Positions 53,854-63,216 of a stretch of 64,000 bases of DNA are shown here, piece after piece. This DNA is from an uncultured Carboxylicivirga sp. GTDB lineage: Bacteria > Bacteroidota > Bacteroidia > Bacteroidales > Marinilabiliaceae. Position numbers and translations under genes: made by a program. Numbering within the stretch: position 1 is the first letter of the stretch; every line of letters begins with the position of its first letter. Location: NCBI GenBank assembly GCA_947503525.1, contig CANNEA010000005.1:310001-374000 (forward strand), given 5' to 3'. Below the pieces are notes generated by a model that saw only the letters and a list, made by a program, of their open reading frames with translations, had not been told where the DNA came from and did not search any database.

Positions 53854-55998
53854 ATGAACCTATCCGTTAAAATCATCATAGGCTTATTATTAGGCATCTT
53901 AACAGGCTTATTCTTTGGAGAGTACTGTTCATTTTTCTCTTATCTGGGAGATGGTTTTATTGGGCTGCTTCAAATGACCGTATTACCATATATTATAGTC
54001 AACATTGTGGCCAACCTTGGGCGAATGAAGATGAGCGAAGGTAGGCGTATGGTTATGAATGGTTTGTATGTATTATTACTACTTTTAGGAATAGGTGTGA
54101 TAACACTACTTATTCTTCCATTTGCTTTGCCAAGTTGGACAGCTTCTTCCTTTTTTAAATCATCTGTTGTTGCCGTTCAGGAACCTTTGAATTTACTGGA
54201 CTTATATATCCCCTCAAATCCATTTTATTCAATGGCTAACAATGTTGTACCAGCCGTTGTGATGTTTAGTATATTTCTTGGAGTAGGATTGGCCAATATA
54301 AAGGAAAAAGAAGTACTGCTTAAAATGCTGGATGTATTTGGAGAAGGTCTAAACCAAATCAATAAAATGGTAGTCAAATTAACGCCTTACGGTGTTTTCG
54401 CCATTGCAGCCTATAATGCAGGAACAATGACGATTGATGAAATACAGCGATTACATGCTTATATAATTATCTACACTGTTGGCGTACTATTACTTGGATT
54501 TTATTGGATCCCTTTATTAATATCTTCACTCACCGATGTATCGCCAAGAGCCTTGTTCAAGGCAACACGTCCCACACTTCTAACCATATTTGCTACAGCT
54601 AAAATTATTATAGTTCTCCCACAGTTAATTGATGACATCAAACGGGTATTGCGACTACATTACAACAGGAATGATGAAATGGCTTCGAAAACGGAAATAA
54701 TGATGCCACTATCGTATCCTTTCCCTAATCTGGGTACATTCGTAATTTTTGTTTTTGTTCCTTTTATAGCCTGGTATATGGGTAATAATTTTGATCTTGA
54801 AGAAACCTTAACTTATCTTGGATCAACCTTATTAAGCAGTTTTGTGGCACCAGTAACCGGTATACCTTTTATCCTGGACCTTTTAAAATTACCACAAGAG
54901 ATGTTTCAGTTATTTGTCATCTCAAGTGTATATACCGATCGAATACGTGTTGTATTGGGAACGATACATTTATTGGCACTAACCATTATAACCGTAATAT
55001 GGACAGTTCATGGACTTAAACCCAAATGGTCAAAATTAATTAAGGGCACTCTAATTGGTAGTATCCTCACCTTTGGAAGCATCATTGGCACCCGATATTA
55101 TTTGTCTCAAACCTTGGGAGAAAGTCATCAATACGAAAGTTTTGTTGAGATGGATTTTATGAATGAACATAAACCAGCCCAAATAAAAAGCATCGAAAGT
55201 TTATATGCTGATAGTTTAAATTACTACGGCTCAAACCATCTGGATATAATTAAAAGACGTGGAAGTATTAGAATTGGATATTTAGCCGATCACCTTCCGT
55301 TTGCCTTTCGAAATCAGCAGGGTACTTTAGTTGGGTTTGATATTGAAATGGCTCATCTTCTTGCAGCTGAACTTAATGTGAAAGCTGAGTTTTATAGAAT
55401 CACTCAAAGACAGATGAAAAGCCTGTTGGAGGAAGATCGACTGGACATTGTGATGTCAGGCATTATCGTTACTACCGATGTATTGGATAATTATGCCTTT
55501 AGCAAAAGTTATATCAACCAAACATTGGCATTTATGGTGCCGGATCATAACAGAAGTTTATTTAATTCCAGGAACTCTATTAAAAACCTGGATAGTTTAT
55601 CAATTGGGAGCGCTCATCCCTACTTTGCAAAAAAACTAAAAAACTATCTTCCCCAAGCTGATATTATAACGCTCAATTCACCAAGAGAATTTTTCAAAGA
55701 AAAACATGAAGAGTTGGATGCTTTATTATTATCTGCAGAGGCTGGTTCGGCATGGACCGTTATTTATCCGCAATTTAACGTAGCCATACCACGACCGGAT
55801 GTTATAAAAGTACCTTGTGCGTATCCCCTGCCTATGATGGATGAAAGTTGGAAACTCTTTATGGATACCTGGATTGAACTCAAACAAAAAGAAGGAACCG
55901 TTGATGCTTTGTTTAAATATTGGGTAGAAGGAGAAGGTGCTGATATAAAAGAGCCAAGATGGAGTATTGCCAAAGACGTACTTCATTGGATTGATTAA
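53854..55998 (+). CDS. SDF-type dicarboxylate/amino-acid symporter fused to a solute-binding domain
   Basis: A 714-residue fusion. Residues 1-~390 align with the eight-span DAACS fold, but motif positions are altered: the serine-rich hairpin reads IFATAKIIIVLP instead of SSSSAATLP, the NMDGT helix reads FPNLGT, and hairpin 2 reads VAPVTGIPFI. An extra hydrophobic helix (~395-425) would place the rest outside. Residues ~466-714 are a periplasmic type-2 amino-acid-binding domain (GSIRIGYLADHLPF, GFDIEMAHLLA, RLDIVMSGI). The combination suggests a transporter or sensor in which the binding domain presents ligand to a degenerate carrier. Ligand unknown. Confidence 0.8.
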   Translation: MNLSVKIIIGLLLGILTGLFFGEYCSFFSYLGDGFIGLLQMTVLPYIIVNIVANLGRMKMSEGRRMVMNGLYVLLLLLGIGVITLLILPFALPSWTASSFFKSSVVAVQEPLNLLDLYIPSNPFYSMANNVVPAVVMFSIFLGVGLANIKEKEVLLKMLDVFGEGLNQINKMVVKLTPYGVFAIAAYNAGTMTIDEIQRLHAYIIIYTVGVLLLGFYWIPLLISSLTDVSPRALFKATRPTLLTIFATAKIIIVLPQLIDDIKRVLRLHYNRNDEMASKTEIMMPLSYPFPNLGTFVIFVFVPFIAWYMGNNFDLEETLTYLGSTLLSSFVAPVTGIPFILDLLKLPQEMFQLFVISSVYTDRIRVVLGTIHLLALTIITVIWTVHGLKPKWSKLIKGTLIGSILTFGSIIGTRYYLSQTLGESHQYESFVEMDFMNEHKPAQIKSIESLYADSLNYYGSNHLDIIKRRGSIRIGYLADHLPFAFRNQQGTLVGFDIEMAHLLAAELNVKAEFYRITQRQMKSLLEEDRLDIVMSGIIVTTDVLDNYAFSKSYINQTLAFMVPDHNRSLFNSRNSIKNLDSLSIGSAHPYFAKKLKNYLPQADIITLNSPREFFKEKHEELDALLLSAEAGSAWTVIYPQFNVAIPRPDVIKVPCAYPLPMMDESWKLFMDTWIELKQKEGTVDALFKYWVEGEGADIKEPRWSIAKDVLHWID

Positions 55999-56018
55999 TA
56001 GTTAGAAGATAAACCAAT

Positions 56019-56046
56019 AAGGGCTCACTAAAATAAGTGAGCCCTT
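56019..56046. terminator. bidirectional terminator between convergent genes
   Basis: AAGGGCTCACT (56019-56029), 6-nt loop, AGTGAGCCCTT (56036-56046), a perfect 11-bp stem followed by a short T-rich stretch. It lies 20 bp beyond the symporter stop and 20 bp beyond the next gene's stop. Confidence 0.85.
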
Positions 56047-56065
56047 GTTATTTAAGTTTTAAATG

Positions 56066-56593
56066 TTAAAACTGAAGCGCTAAACCCAATTGCAAATAGG
56101 CATTTTTCGTTTCCTCCTGAATTTCAATCATACCCCAATGGTATCTGGCCTCAACGGATAACATAAGAATTTTAACTCCCAAGCCCACATAGACAGGAAC
56201 ATCTATAGCATTAACGGATTCAGTAAATATATCTTTTGTTTCCGAAACATTAAAGTTAATACCTGAACCAGCCAAAGCAAAAACTGGCCCAAGTTCAGCT
56301 TTAATATATAATGGAATACCAACATATCCCAACTTATAATCACCGACAAGTTCATCTGTTCCTCCCATTTGAGCATATTCCAAACCTAATCCATATTTGA
56401 GTAGAGGGATAATGTTGTTTTCTTTAAAGGCACCAAGATAAAATGAACTTAGCGCATCGGAGTTTTCCCCTCCCGAATAGGTTAGTAAGGCCGACTGCCA
56501 TCCGGCTCTAATACCAAAATCTCCTGCCTTTGCCTTTTGACTGAAAGGAATAGCTAGCAATGTACACAATACAATAACACTTAACTTCTTCAT
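56066..56593 (-). CDS. outer-membrane beta-barrel protein (porin-like, hypothetical)
   Basis: A 175-residue exported protein with a clear signal peptide (MKKLSVIVLCTLLAIPFSQKAKAGDFG). The mature ~150 residues alternate hydrophobic and polar positions (GDYKLGYVGIPLYIKAELGP in part: GYVGIPLYIKAE) and end with YLQLGLALQF, whose terminal Phe is typical of barrel proteins. The size suggests an eight-stranded OmpA-like or PorT-like barrel. No periplasmic peptidoglycan domain. Function unknown. Confidence 0.75.
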   Translation of the reverse strand: MKKLSVIVLCTLLAIPFSQKAKAGDFGIRAGWQSALLTYSGGENSDALSSFYLGAFKENNIIPLLKYGLGLEYAQMGGTDELVGDYKLGYVGIPLYIKAELGPVFALAGSGINFNVSETKDIFTESVNAIDVPVYVGLGVKILMLSVEARYHWGMIEIQEETKNAYLQLGLALQF

Positions 56594-56661
56594 AACTCGT
56601 AATTTAGGTTTATAATTAGTAATAAAGATGCTTATTAATTAGTCGTAATTAAAGGAAACAA

Positions 56662-57228
56662 TTATTTTTTTGATGGTTTAATCGGATAATTATATAAGAT
56701 CTTCTTAATCGTTCGGTTTACATCAGCTTCTCTATTATTAGAGTTTTCTTTTACCGTACCTTGGCCCATTCCTTCCCAGATCAACTCTTTCTTTTTCGAG
56801 TCATAAACCGATATTACCAGAGTTCCTACGGTATAATCATAGTCGCTAATTGAAGTAGTGGAATACCCTCCACCCCAGCCCCAACCAGGGCCATATCCGT
56901 AATATCCACCCATACCTCCCATGTGAGTGGTAGTGGCTGTTCTTTCCGTTTTTTCTTCCGAAACCACATATAACGACACTACGATATCCGCATCAGATTC
57001 AACAAGTTCATGTCCTCTATTTTGAAACTCCTTAATAACAGCACGCTCTATTCTATCCTTATTAAAACTATTAAGAATTTCGTCACTGTTTTTGGCCCAT
57101 CCATATAATCGTATCGACTTATATTGTGTAAAATCAACATTCTTATCATAGTCACTTACCACCTTCATGCTGTCACACGAACACAATACGGCAAGTACTA
57201 AACTCAATAAAACAAACTTTCTCATCAT
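56662..57228 (-). CDS. DUF4136 domain lipoprotein
   Basis: A 188-residue envelope lipoprotein with a signal ending at LCSCDS (Cys near 18). The DUF4136 pattern is seen in VVSDYDKNVDFTQYKSIRLYGW (in part: DKNVDFTQYKSIRLYGW, ~25-40), DADIVVSLYVV (~80), a Gly/Tyr-rich linker (GGMGGYYGYGPGWGWGGGYS, ~105-122) and TLVISVYDSKKKELIWEG (~136). The family is common in Gram-negative outer membranes with no known function. A candidate promoter lies 43-70 bp upstream. Confidence 0.85.
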   Translation of the reverse strand: MMRKFVLLSLVLAVLCSCDSMKVVSDYDKNVDFTQYKSIRLYGWAKNSDEILNSFNKDRIERAVIKEFQNRGHELVESDADIVVSLYVVSEEKTERTATTTHMGGMGGYYGYGPGWGWGGGYSTTSISDYDYTVGTLVISVYDSKKKELIWEGMGQGTVKENSNNREADVNRTIKKILYNYPIKPSKK

Positions 57229-57270
57229 TATAAAATTAGGTTAAAACTATTATCCATGCATATCCTATAC

Positions 57271-57301
57271 CAAAGGTAAAACAAAGTTCGCCACATTAAA
57301 G
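57271..57301 (-). promoter_or_regulatory. candidate Bacteroidota promoter of the DUF4136 lipoprotein gene
   Basis: On the - strand a TTTA box, about 19 bp, then TACCTTTG (exact TAnnTTTG). Located 43 bp before the start codon. Confidence 0.4.
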
Positions 57302-57315
57302 TTCCATAAGTTAAA

Positions 57316-58077
57316 TTAAATAGCAAACTCTAATTGAGGATATATAAACGGTTCGCTAGCTTCAGGCACATTACCCAAGGCATTCTTCCCTCGCAGAGGA
57401 ACTACAGTATGAAAAGATAAATCACTACTAGAAATCGGATCCAAAATGATGGGCATGTCCTTTGATTTAAAGGATTTATCCAACCACAATTCTTCGTTCT
57501 CTTTCGATAAGATTACCGGGATACGCGGTTCGCTAAGTTTAGGATTATTATGAATTTTAGTTAGTAAGGTATTGGCTTTGGTAGTAACTATGGTAAAGGA
57601 ATTTAACAATTCGCCTGTTTGTTTATCTAACCACTGTTCGTATAACCCTGCCAAAACGAGGGGCTCATTGCTTTTACGATAGATATGAAATGGATAAGTT
57701 TTACCCTTATAATGATGATGCTCAAAAAAACCATCCACATAAATAACACAATGTTTATCGCGTGCAGCTTGCCTAAACGATGGTTTATCATATATGGTTT
57801 CGCCGCGAGCGTTTATGGTCTTATTCCAAAGCTGTAATTTTTGCTTCTCATCTTTTACCCAATGAGGCACCAAGCCCCATTGAAAGGCTTGTGGTTCCGT
57901 AGGCTTATCATTAGTATATACTAATAGGGTAGGGTGCATAAAACCTGAAGTGTGATTAATATCTTTATCCAGGTAAGGTTGAAGTTGTTTTTCCAGATCT
58001 GCAATCCAAGCTTCATTGTTATAGTGTTTGGCCCTCTTTAGTTGGGTTTCTAGTTTCGTCTTGATGTCGTAGCACAT
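57316..58077 (-). CDS. SOS-response-associated peptidase (YedK/HMCES family)
   Basis: A 253-residue protein that crosslinks to abasic sites in single-stranded DNA through Cys2 and shields them. MCYDIK gives Cys2 as the first residue after Met, NARGETIYDKPSF (~90) and VDGFFEHHHYKG (~115, catalytic Glu) follow, and LSEPRIPVIL (~190) matches the conserved DNA-binding region. The length is typical. It is monocistronic. An SOS box cannot be judged in Bacteroidota from this sequence. Confidence 0.9.
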   Translation of the reverse strand: MCYDIKTKLETQLKRAKHYNNEAWIADLEKQLQPYLDKDINHTSGFMHPTLLVYTNDKPTEPQAFQWGLVPHWVKDEKQKLQLWNKTINARGETIYDKPSFRQAARDKHCVIYVDGFFEHHHYKGKTYPFHIYRKSNEPLVLAGLYEQWLDKQTGELLNSFTIVTTKANTLLTKIHNNPKLSEPRIPVILSKENEELWLDKSFKSKDMPIILDPISSSDLSFHTVVPLRGKNALGNVPEASEPFIYPQLEFAI

Positions 58078-58125
58078 ATCTCAAGCTGTTTACCCAATGA
58101 AATTAGTATATTTTTTATACAATTA

Positions 58126-58836
58126 CTAGCCTTCCAAAAAGGACACTACTTCGTCCAATTCCGACTCAAGCAAGGCAACATCAGGAATTCCCAATTTCTT
58201 TCCATTGGCAATAAGTAAGTTTTCTTTTTTCAACTTTGATATAACACGAATAACCTGCTCTTGAGATATTCCCGCAAACTGGGCGATGTCTTTTCTTGAA
58301 AGTGTCAAATTGAAGAAACCATCAGTCTGGCCGAATTTATTATGAATAAATAGTAAGCCACTGATAACCTTTTCTCTTACACTTAAACGACCAAAACGTT
58401 TAGCATTTGCTTCGCTCTTTTGAAGCTGATCGGCATAAAAAAGCATAAAATCAAACATCAATGGCGGATTTTTGTGCAGCATTTCAATCAATACATCCGT
58501 GGAAAAATGGCAAAGTGTTGAATCACTAAGAGCGGCTGCACTTATGTCGTAAACATAATTAGTCCCGAACCCTCGATGACCAACAATCTCCCCATCGCTG
58601 GATAAACGAATTATTTGTGATTCTTTATTGGCAACATTTTTAAACACCTTAACATCACCTTTGTAAATAAAATACAGACCACTTACAGGAGCACCTTCCA
58701 AAATAAACTGTTGCTCTTTCTGACATTGAAATGCACTCTTTTGCTTTAAAAACGACTCGATGTGTTCAGCATCTTTATGTTTATTAATTAAACAGTTATG
58801 ATTTAAGCAGCCGGCACATGAAAATTGATTACTCAT
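58126..58836 (-). CDS. Crp/Fnr-family regulator with FNR-like cysteines
   Basis: A 236-residue transcription factor. The effector domain is cyclic-nucleotide-like (EGAPVSGLYFIYKGDVKV, in part ~50-65), followed by a long dimer helix and a C-terminal winged helix (SRKDIAQFAGISQEQVIRVISKL, in part, ~180-200). Cys7, Cys10, Cys15 and Cys109 (in DSTLCHF) reproduce the spacing and context of the four [4Fe-4S] ligands of E. coli FNR (20, 23, 29, 122). An oxygen-sensing role is therefore likely. It starts 5 bp after the second ATPase gene and is the last gene of the anion-transport operon, which it probably regulates. Confidence 0.85.
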   Translation of the reverse strand: MSNQFSCAGCLNHNCLINKHKDAEHIESFLKQKSAFQCQKEQQFILEGAPVSGLYFIYKGDVKVFKNVANKESQIIRLSSDGEIVGHRGFGTNYVYDISAAALSDSTLCHFSTDVLIEMLHKNPPLMFDFMLFYADQLQKSEANAKRFGRLSVREKVISGLLFIHNKFGQTDGFFNLTLSRKDIAQFAGISQEQVIRVISKLKKENLLIANGKKLGIPDVALLESELDEVVSFLEG

Positions 58837-58841
58837 ATATA

Positions 58842-59633
58842 TTAATGATCAAGAAATTCAAGTAAATGTTGACGATACTTATAAAAACGAGGATCTTCGA
58901 TTGTTGTTGTTCTATTTCGTGGTCGCTCAATATTTATATGAGCCACGTCACCTACTTTGGCATATGGTCCGCCGGTCATCATGATTACCCTATCCGACAA
59001 AAATATAGCCTCATCAACATCATGAGTAACCATTATGGCGGTAATTTGTTCTTTCGACCATACATCTATCAACACATCTTGTAATTCAACACGAGTCATT
59101 GAATCTAACATTCCAAATGGTTCATCAAGTAATAACACTTTAGGTTTTAAAGAAAATGCCCGGGCTATACCAACCCGTTGTTTCATTCCTTGGGATAAAC
59201 TTCGAGCTTTCTTATGCATACTATTACCCAGGCCTACTTTGGTGAGATAGTATTTACAAATATCTTCGCGTTGCTTTTTTGTGCCATGTGAAAATACCTG
59301 TTTAACCCCTATCATTACATTTTCCAAAGCGGTCATCCATGGGAATAAACTAGGCGATTGGAAAACCACTGCCCTATCAGGTCCGGCGCCTCGAATCTTT
59401 CGCGATTCCAGAAGTATTTTGCCATCGGTGATATCATTTAAACCCGCAACCATTGTTAGAAGTGTAGATTTACCACATCCTGAATGACCAATTATGGATA
59501 CAAATTCCTTTTCATGAATTTTTAATTGAAAGTCTTCAAGCACAACAAATTCCCCGTCCGGGGATGGATATGACTTCTTGATATCCATGCATTCAAGCAT
59601 GATTTTATTATCTAATATTGCATTGCTCATCAT
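58842..59633 (-). CDS. ABC transporter ATP-binding protein, NrtD-like
   Basis: A 263-residue ATPase of the nitrate/sulfonate/taurine importer class. Walker A GHSGCGKST (~52), signature LSQGMKQRVGIARAF (~150), Walker B VLLLDEP (~172) and switch His in VTHDVDEA (~205) are intact. The VVFQSPSLFPWM (Q-loop) is typical of the Nrt/Ssu/Tau subgroup. It lies 15 bp after the other ATPase gene and 5 bp before the Crp/Fnr gene, so it is in the operon. It would pair with the other ATPase as a heterodimer. Confidence 0.9.
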   Translation of the reverse strand: MMSNAILDNKIMLECMDIKKSYPSPDGEFVVLEDFQLKIHEKEFVSIIGHSGCGKSTLLTMVAGLNDITDGKILLESRKIRGAGPDRAVVFQSPSLFPWMTALENVMIGVKQVFSHGTKKQREDICKYYLTKVGLGNSMHKKARSLSQGMKQRVGIARAFSLKPKVLLLDEPFGMLDSMTRVELQDVLIDVWSKEQITAIMVTHDVDEAIFLSDRVIMMTGGPYAKVGDVAHINIERPRNRTTTIEDPRFYKYRQHLLEFLDH

Positions 59634-59648
59634 AGCATAGTTTAGTAA

Positions 59649-60503
59649 TTAAAATGGTAGTTTGCGATTTACTAATTGCGGCTTTAAATCAGGTAATTGA
59701 ATGTTTAATGTTTCCTGATCTGAACGTTGCTTACCAACTTTATGCAAATAGGATAAAATGGCGTTACGTTCCTTTTTAAAGTTAGGATCCGCATTAATTA
59801 GTGCCTTATCACGTGGTCGCGAAAACCCAATATTAAACACCTGCTCCAAAGTGGCCCTGGGACCAGGAGTAAGAGGAATTACGCGATCTGCCAATAAAAT
59901 ACCCTCATCAACATCGTTAGTAATGAGCATAACTGTTTTTTTGGAATCACTCCAAATGCGCTCAATTTCTACTTGCAACGATCCACGTGTTAAGGCATCT
60001 AGTGCACTTAGGGGTTCATCGAGTAATAGTATCTGAGGATCCATCGCCAGTGCTCTTGCTACGGATACCCTCTGGCGCATACCACCAGATAGTACTTTTG
60101 GCCGCTTTTGCAAAGCAGAACTCAAATTTACCATGCTGATGTATTTGCGAATATGCTCCTCTCTCTCTTCTTTATTCAATTGAGGAAATACTTTTTTAAC
60201 CGCCAACTCCACATTACCTTGAACTGATAGCCATGGAAGCAATGAATAATTCTGAAAAACTACTCCTCTATCAGGCCCCGGACCTTTTATGGGTTTGCCG
60301 TTTAATAATATCTCGCCTTCATCCGGTTCAATCAGACCTGCAATCAAGCTAATAAGTGTAGTTTTGCCACTGCCAGTAAATCCAACAATTGCCACAAACT
60401 CACTTTCTTCAATCTTCAGGTTTATATTCTTAAGTACCTCAACTCTATTGGCACCTTCTCCAAATGCTTTTGATACATTATTTAATTCTAAAAATGCAGC
60501 CAT
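59649..60503 (-). CDS. ABC transporter ATP-binding protein, NrtC-like (ATPase part only)
   Basis: A 284-residue ATPase: Walker [10 protein letters not shown] (~45), [18 protein letters not shown] (Q-loop, ~75-92), [15 protein letters not shown] signature (~138-152), Walker [13 protein letters not shown] (~160). The switch position reads ITNDVDEG, where Asn replaces the usual His, the same as in many NrtC proteins. Unlike cyanobacterial NrtC it lacks the fused NrtA-like C-terminal domain and ends in a ~40-residue tail. Second ATPase of the operon, 23 bp from the permease gene. Confidence 0.88.
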   Translation of the reverse strand: MAAFLELNNVSKAFGEGANRVEVLKNINLKIEESEFVAIVGFTGSGKTTLISLIAGLIEPDEGEILLNGKPIKGPGPDRGVVFQNYSLLPWLSVQGNVELAVKKVFPQLNKEEREEHIRKYISMVNLSSALQKRPKVLSGGMRQRVSVARALAMDPQILLLDEPLSALDALTRGSLQVEIERIWSDSKKTVMLITNDVDEGILLADRVIPLTPGPRATLEQVFNIGFSRPRDKALINADPNFKKERNAILSYLHKVGKQRSDQETLNIQLPDLKPQLVNRKLPF

Positions 60504-60526
60504 AATTTATATATTCTATTCGAATC

Positions 60527-61618
60527 CTAATTATTATCGAAACTCACTAACTTTTGAATTATCATCATGATGCGATCCAACATAAACCCAATAAAACCAA
60601 TGACAAACATGGCTACTATGATTTTAGCATTTGAGTTGCTAGCTCCATTCTGAAACTCTTCCCACACAAATGAACCCAAACCCGGACTTTGCGCTAACAG
60701 TTCAATGGCAATTAGCACCATCCACGAAACTGACAAGGTAATTCTGAGCCCGGTAAATATCATTGGAATTGAAGCCGGTAATATCACTTTAAATACATTG
60801 CTAAACACACCTAAGCGCAGAACTTTAGACACATTTAAAAAATCCTTATCTACGGATGACACACCCATTGTTGTATTAACCAAGGTAGCCCACATACTAC
60901 AAAAGCCTACACTGATAAAGGATATTATAAAGGATTTATCACTATCTGAGTTGGCCAAAACTGTTTTAATTACCATCGACACCAATAGCAACCAAACTAC
61001 AGGTGAGACAGGTTTAAGAATTTGAATGATCCAATTTAACGAAGACCGCAATGTCTCACTTAAACCAAGTACAATACCAGCTGGTATGGCAAGAAAAGCC
61101 GCTAATAAAAAACCTGCAAATACGGTCTTTAAACTGGTCTTTATTTGATCCACAAAAGAAGGTCGACCAGTATATTTAATCGGCTCCAAACCTGAAGCTT
61201 TGCGTTGCGCATTAATTTTAGCCGTTTTGTTCTTAAACGCTTTTTTGCTTTCACTTATTTTTTTGTGGTCAGCCCATAAAGCTTTAGCCCCTTCTTTTAC
61301 ATCACCAGGAGATGGCAATGAGTTAGGTTTGCAGCTGGCTTCTCCAGAATCAATACATCGTTCCATTTCTTCAGCAGCAGCACCTCCTTGATCCGCTCTT
61401 GTTTTTTCAATCTTTCTTTCCTTTTCGATATTATAAAGGTAACTGGCACCGAAATTACATACACCTAAAAATATAAACACTGAAAGTACAGGTGCAATAA
61501 TTTGTCGCAATACCAATCGCACATTTTTATCCGTCTCTTTACCTTGAAACAGATTAATTAATGGCTCTAAAAATCCTAAACCAAGCCACTTGATCGTCTT
61601 TATAAATTTTGAATCCAT
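60527..61618 (-). CDS. nrtB: ABC transporter permease, NrtB-like, with periplasmic insert
   Basis: A 363-residue inner-membrane protein. The first span (residues ~38-60) is followed by a ~110-residue hydrophilic segment with two cysteines (MERCIDSGEASCKPNSLPSP in part: CIDSGEASCKP, ~92-103) and Lys/Ala-rich helices, and then six spans from ~165 to the C-terminus. The permease core motif (EAA-like loop) is TTMGVSSVDKDFLNVSKVLR (~235-255). NrtB permeases of ~270-280 residues lack this insert. It lies 196 bp behind nrtA with a hairpin between them. Confidence 0.85.
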   Translation of the reverse strand: MDSKFIKTIKWLGLGFLEPLINLFQGKETDKNVRLVLRQIIAPVLSVFIFLGVCNFGASYLYNIEKERKIEKTRADQGGAAAEEMERCIDSGEASCKPNSLPSPGDVKEGAKALWADHKKISESKKAFKNKTAKINAQRKASGLEPIKYTGRPSFVDQIKTSLKTVFAGFLLAAFLAIPAGIVLGLSETLRSSLNWIIQILKPVSPVVWLLLVSMVIKTVLANSDSDKSFIISFISVGFCSMWATLVNTTMGVSSVDKDFLNVSKVLRLGVFSNVFKVILPASIPMIFTGLRITLSVSWMVLIAIELLAQSPGLGSFVWEEFQNGASNSNAKIIVAMFVIGFIGFMLDRIMMIIQKLVSFDNN

Positions 61619-61710
61619 ACAATGAATTTAGTTGATGGTTACATCTAACGTTAGTTTTTCTCTTTTTCGATTTATCTTAATAGCAATGGTTTTTCGTGAA
61701 AATCGCTATT

Positions 61711-61745
61711 AGGGAAGGTATAGATTCCGCTACTATACCTTCCCT
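61711..61745 (-). promoter_or_regulatory. stem-loop between nrtA and nrtB
   Basis: Perfect 13-bp inverted repeat AGGGAAGGTATAG / CTATACCTTCCCT with a 9-nt loop in the 197-bp gap after the binding-protein gene. No T-run follows, so it more likely protects the upstream mRNA or attenuates read-through than fully terminates. Confidence 0.65.
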
Positions 61746-61815
61746 GCAATCAACTAAACCACGATAAGGATATTGAGAACAGTATGAACTGTTCACTTTA
61801 GTTTGAGAAAACTGA

Positions 61816-63189
61816 CTATATATCCTTATTTCCTATTTCAAATTTGCTTAGATACTCATTTGGCTTTCTACCATCATATTCGGTACCATCAATAAAATCT
61901 TTAGTTATAGGTTTGAAACCATCTGTCACAGGTATATCGGAAGCTGGAATTTTGCCTTCGGCAACCAATGCTTCTGCAGCTTTTATCCAGATCTCCGGTT
62001 TATAAACTTTTTTGGCTGTTTCCACATACCAGGCATCATCCTTAGACTCCGAAATTTGTCCCCATCTACGCATTTGAGTTAAAAACCAAATGGCATCAGA
62101 ATAAAATGGATAGGTGGCATGGTACTTATAAAACACATTAAAGTCGGGCAAAGATCGTTTGTCTCCTTTCTCAAATTCAAAGGTTCCAGTCATCGAGTTG
62201 GCTATTACTGTTGAATCGGCCCCAACATAATCAGGACGAGATAAAATTCCTACAGCATCAGCTCTGTTTGCAGGATCATCTAACCATTTACCAGCTCGAA
62301 TTAAAGCTTTGGTAACGGCTACGGCAGTATTTGGATAAGTTTTAATAAACTGATCTGTCATGACAAACACCTTTTCGGGATTATTCTTCCAGATTTCATA
62401 GTTGGTTACTACAGGTACGCCAATTTGCTTGAACACAGCCTGCTGATTCCAGGGCTCACCAACACAATATCCATAAATGGTTCCTGCTTCAAGCGTCGCC
62501 GGCATTTGAGGTGGCGGCGTTACCGATAATAATACCTCCGCATCAATCTGACCTTGAATATTATCTGAAGTATACATTCCCGGATGAATTCCTGCAGCCG
62601 CTAACCAATAGCGAATTTCATAATTATGTGTGGAAACCGGAAACACCATACCCATCTTAAATGGTTTACCATCATTTTTATATTCATCAATAACCGGCTT
62701 TAATGCATCAGCTGTAATAGGGTGAATTGGCTTACCCTCAGTATCGGTTTCTACATATTTCTCCATTTTAGACCATATGCTATTAGATACCGTGATTCCA
62801 TTTCCATTTAAGTCCATTGAAAAGGGAGTTACCAATCCAGCCTGACGACCAAAACCACAAGCGGCAGCTATTGGCTGTCCTGCCAACATATGTGAACCAT
62901 CCAGTTCACCATCTATTACACGGTCCAACACATTCTTCCAGTTCGATTGTGCTTCAATAGTTACAAACAGTCCTTCTTCTTCGAAATAACCTAACTCTTT
63001 AGCAATAGCTAAAGGTGCCATATCAGTCAATTTAATAAATCCAAAAGTTAACTGTGGCTTTTCTACTAAAGCCCCTAGGCTTTCGCTTGTACTTGATTCT
63101 GACTCTGCTTTTTTTGAATTCCCACCACAGGCGGTAAGGATCACCATTAGCGTGATAACCAATACATTTTTAATGTCTTTAATACTCAT
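61816..63189 (-). CDS. nrtA: ABC transporter nitrate-type substrate-binding lipoprotein (NrtA family)
   Basis: A 457-residue lipoprotein: signal ending ILTACGGNS (Cys21) and a short Ser/Glu linker. The binding domain starts near residue 47 ([23 protein letters not shown], in part). The CmpA/NrtA signatures are present: [17 protein letters not shown] (~125-141) and [14 protein letters not shown] (~255-268). The length matches NrtA/CmpA rather than the shorter SsuA/TauA. Nitrate is the most likely ligand; bicarbonate (CmpA) or cyanate are alternatives. It follows the porin gene by 27 bp. Confidence 0.9.
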   Translation of the reverse strand: MSIKDIKNVLVITLMVILTACGGNSKKAESESSTSESLGALVEKPQLTFGFIKLTDMAPLAIAKELGYFEEEGLFVTIEAQSNWKNVLDRVIDGELDGSHMLAGQPIAAACGFGRQAGLVTPFSMDLNGNGITVSNSIWSKMEKYVETDTEGKPIHPITADALKPVIDEYKNDGKPFKMGMVFPVSTHNYEIRYWLAAAGIHPGMYTSDNIQGQIDAEVLLSVTPPPQMPATLEAGTIYGYCVGEPWNQQAVFKQIGVPVVTNYEIWKNNPEKVFVMTDQFIKTYPNTAVAVTKALIRAGKWLDDPANRADAVGILSRPDYVGADSTVIANSMTGTFEFEKGDKRSLPDFNVFYKYHATYPFYSDAIWFLTQMRRWGQISESKDDAWYVETAKKVYKPEIWIKAAEALVAEGKIPASDIPVTDGFKPITKDFIDGTEYDGRKPNEYLSKFEIGNKDI

Positions 63190-63216
63190 AATTGTATGAT
63201 TTAGTGGTTAATGTAT

